Assembly: GCA_016215765.1 (NCBI GenBank)
Contig: JACRHY010000043.1
Coordinates: 1-6,019, forward strand
Reading direction: 5' to 3'
From: Parcubacteria group bacterium
Lineage (GTDB): Bacteria > Patescibacteriota > Minisyncoccia > UBA6257 > JACRHY01
Length of the DNA: 6,019 nt
A model generated the notes under the pieces. The model was given only the letters and a program-made list of their open reading frames with translations, had not been told where the DNA came from and ran no database searches. Of this stretch, positions 5,956 through 6,019 are shown piece by piece. A program made the position numbers and the translations under genes. Within the stretch, counting starts at the first letter, position 1, and each line of letters starts with the position of its first letter.

Positions 5956-5999
5956 ACTTGTCTACTAACTGACGGCCGTCAGTTAGTAGACAAGTTTTT
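5956..5999 (+). terminator. Intrinsic terminator with a perfect 40-bp palindrome
   Basis: The arms 5956-5975 and 5976-5995 are exact reverse complements over 20 bases each, centred on GGCC. The run TTTTT (5995-5999) follows at once, and a further T-rich stretch continues to the window end. This is a rho-independent terminator for the two-gene surface operon. On the opposite strand the palindrome is followed by AT-rich sequence without a T-run, so it is probably one-directional. Confidence 0.88.
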
Positions 6000-6019
6000 G
6001 GCTTGTTGCTTTTATTTTA

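Noticed and set aside
5878..6019. tRNA or small gene in the 3' non-coding segment
   Set aside because: No cloverleaf features or supported open frame. The segment is accounted for by two hairpins and an AT-rich spacer.

Overview
The window looks like chromosomal DNA from a Patescibacteria/CPR bacterium (Parcubacteria-like), read on the + strand throughout. The main reasons are: (i) the large exported protein at 2146-5877 is built from Ig-like modules of a style I associate with these genomes, namely an 'LSWTS...SC...C' module, a 'FSND...GDGTKTVYV' module and Cys-rich 'VC...CV.V.G.GTNEC' modules; (ii) no start codon has a clear Shine-Dalgarno sequence, and two starts sit directly behind a -10-like box; (iii) the hairpin at 5879-5917 has CCTGCCTGC/GCAGGCAGG arms, like a repeat I recall from such genomes. 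This placement rests on recollection of families, not on a search. TGA ends the second complete gene and glycine is encoded by GGN, so the standard bacterial code fits.

Layout: 1-114 is the C-terminal tail of a membrane protein, possibly a P-type cation ATPase. 122-1186 is an RmuC-family DNA recombination protein with an N-terminal membrane anchor. A 14-bp-stem hairpin (1189-1221) directly follows its stop codon. 1274-2149 encodes a signal-anchored extracytoplasmic protein with two related beta-rich domains (DUF5666-like). It overlaps by ATGA the start of a 1243-residue secreted protein (2146-5877): signal peptide, long glycine-rich region, six Ig-like modules broken by a small Cys module, a Cys-rich segment and a C-terminal beta domain. 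5878-6019 is non-coding, with a bulged GC-rich hairpin and then a perfect 40-bp palindrome followed by a T-run, a strong intrinsic terminator.

Functionally, the tail of the upstream gene and rmuC are tightly spaced. The hairpin and the AT-rich leader then separate them from a two-gene surface module: a small membrane-anchored protein translationally coupled to a giant cell-surface or secreted protein, closed by one terminator. The module is probably for adhesion or cell-surface structure, but the binding target cannot be read from sequence. All other long open frames, including antisense frames of up to about 210 codons, are judged to be shadows of these genes.
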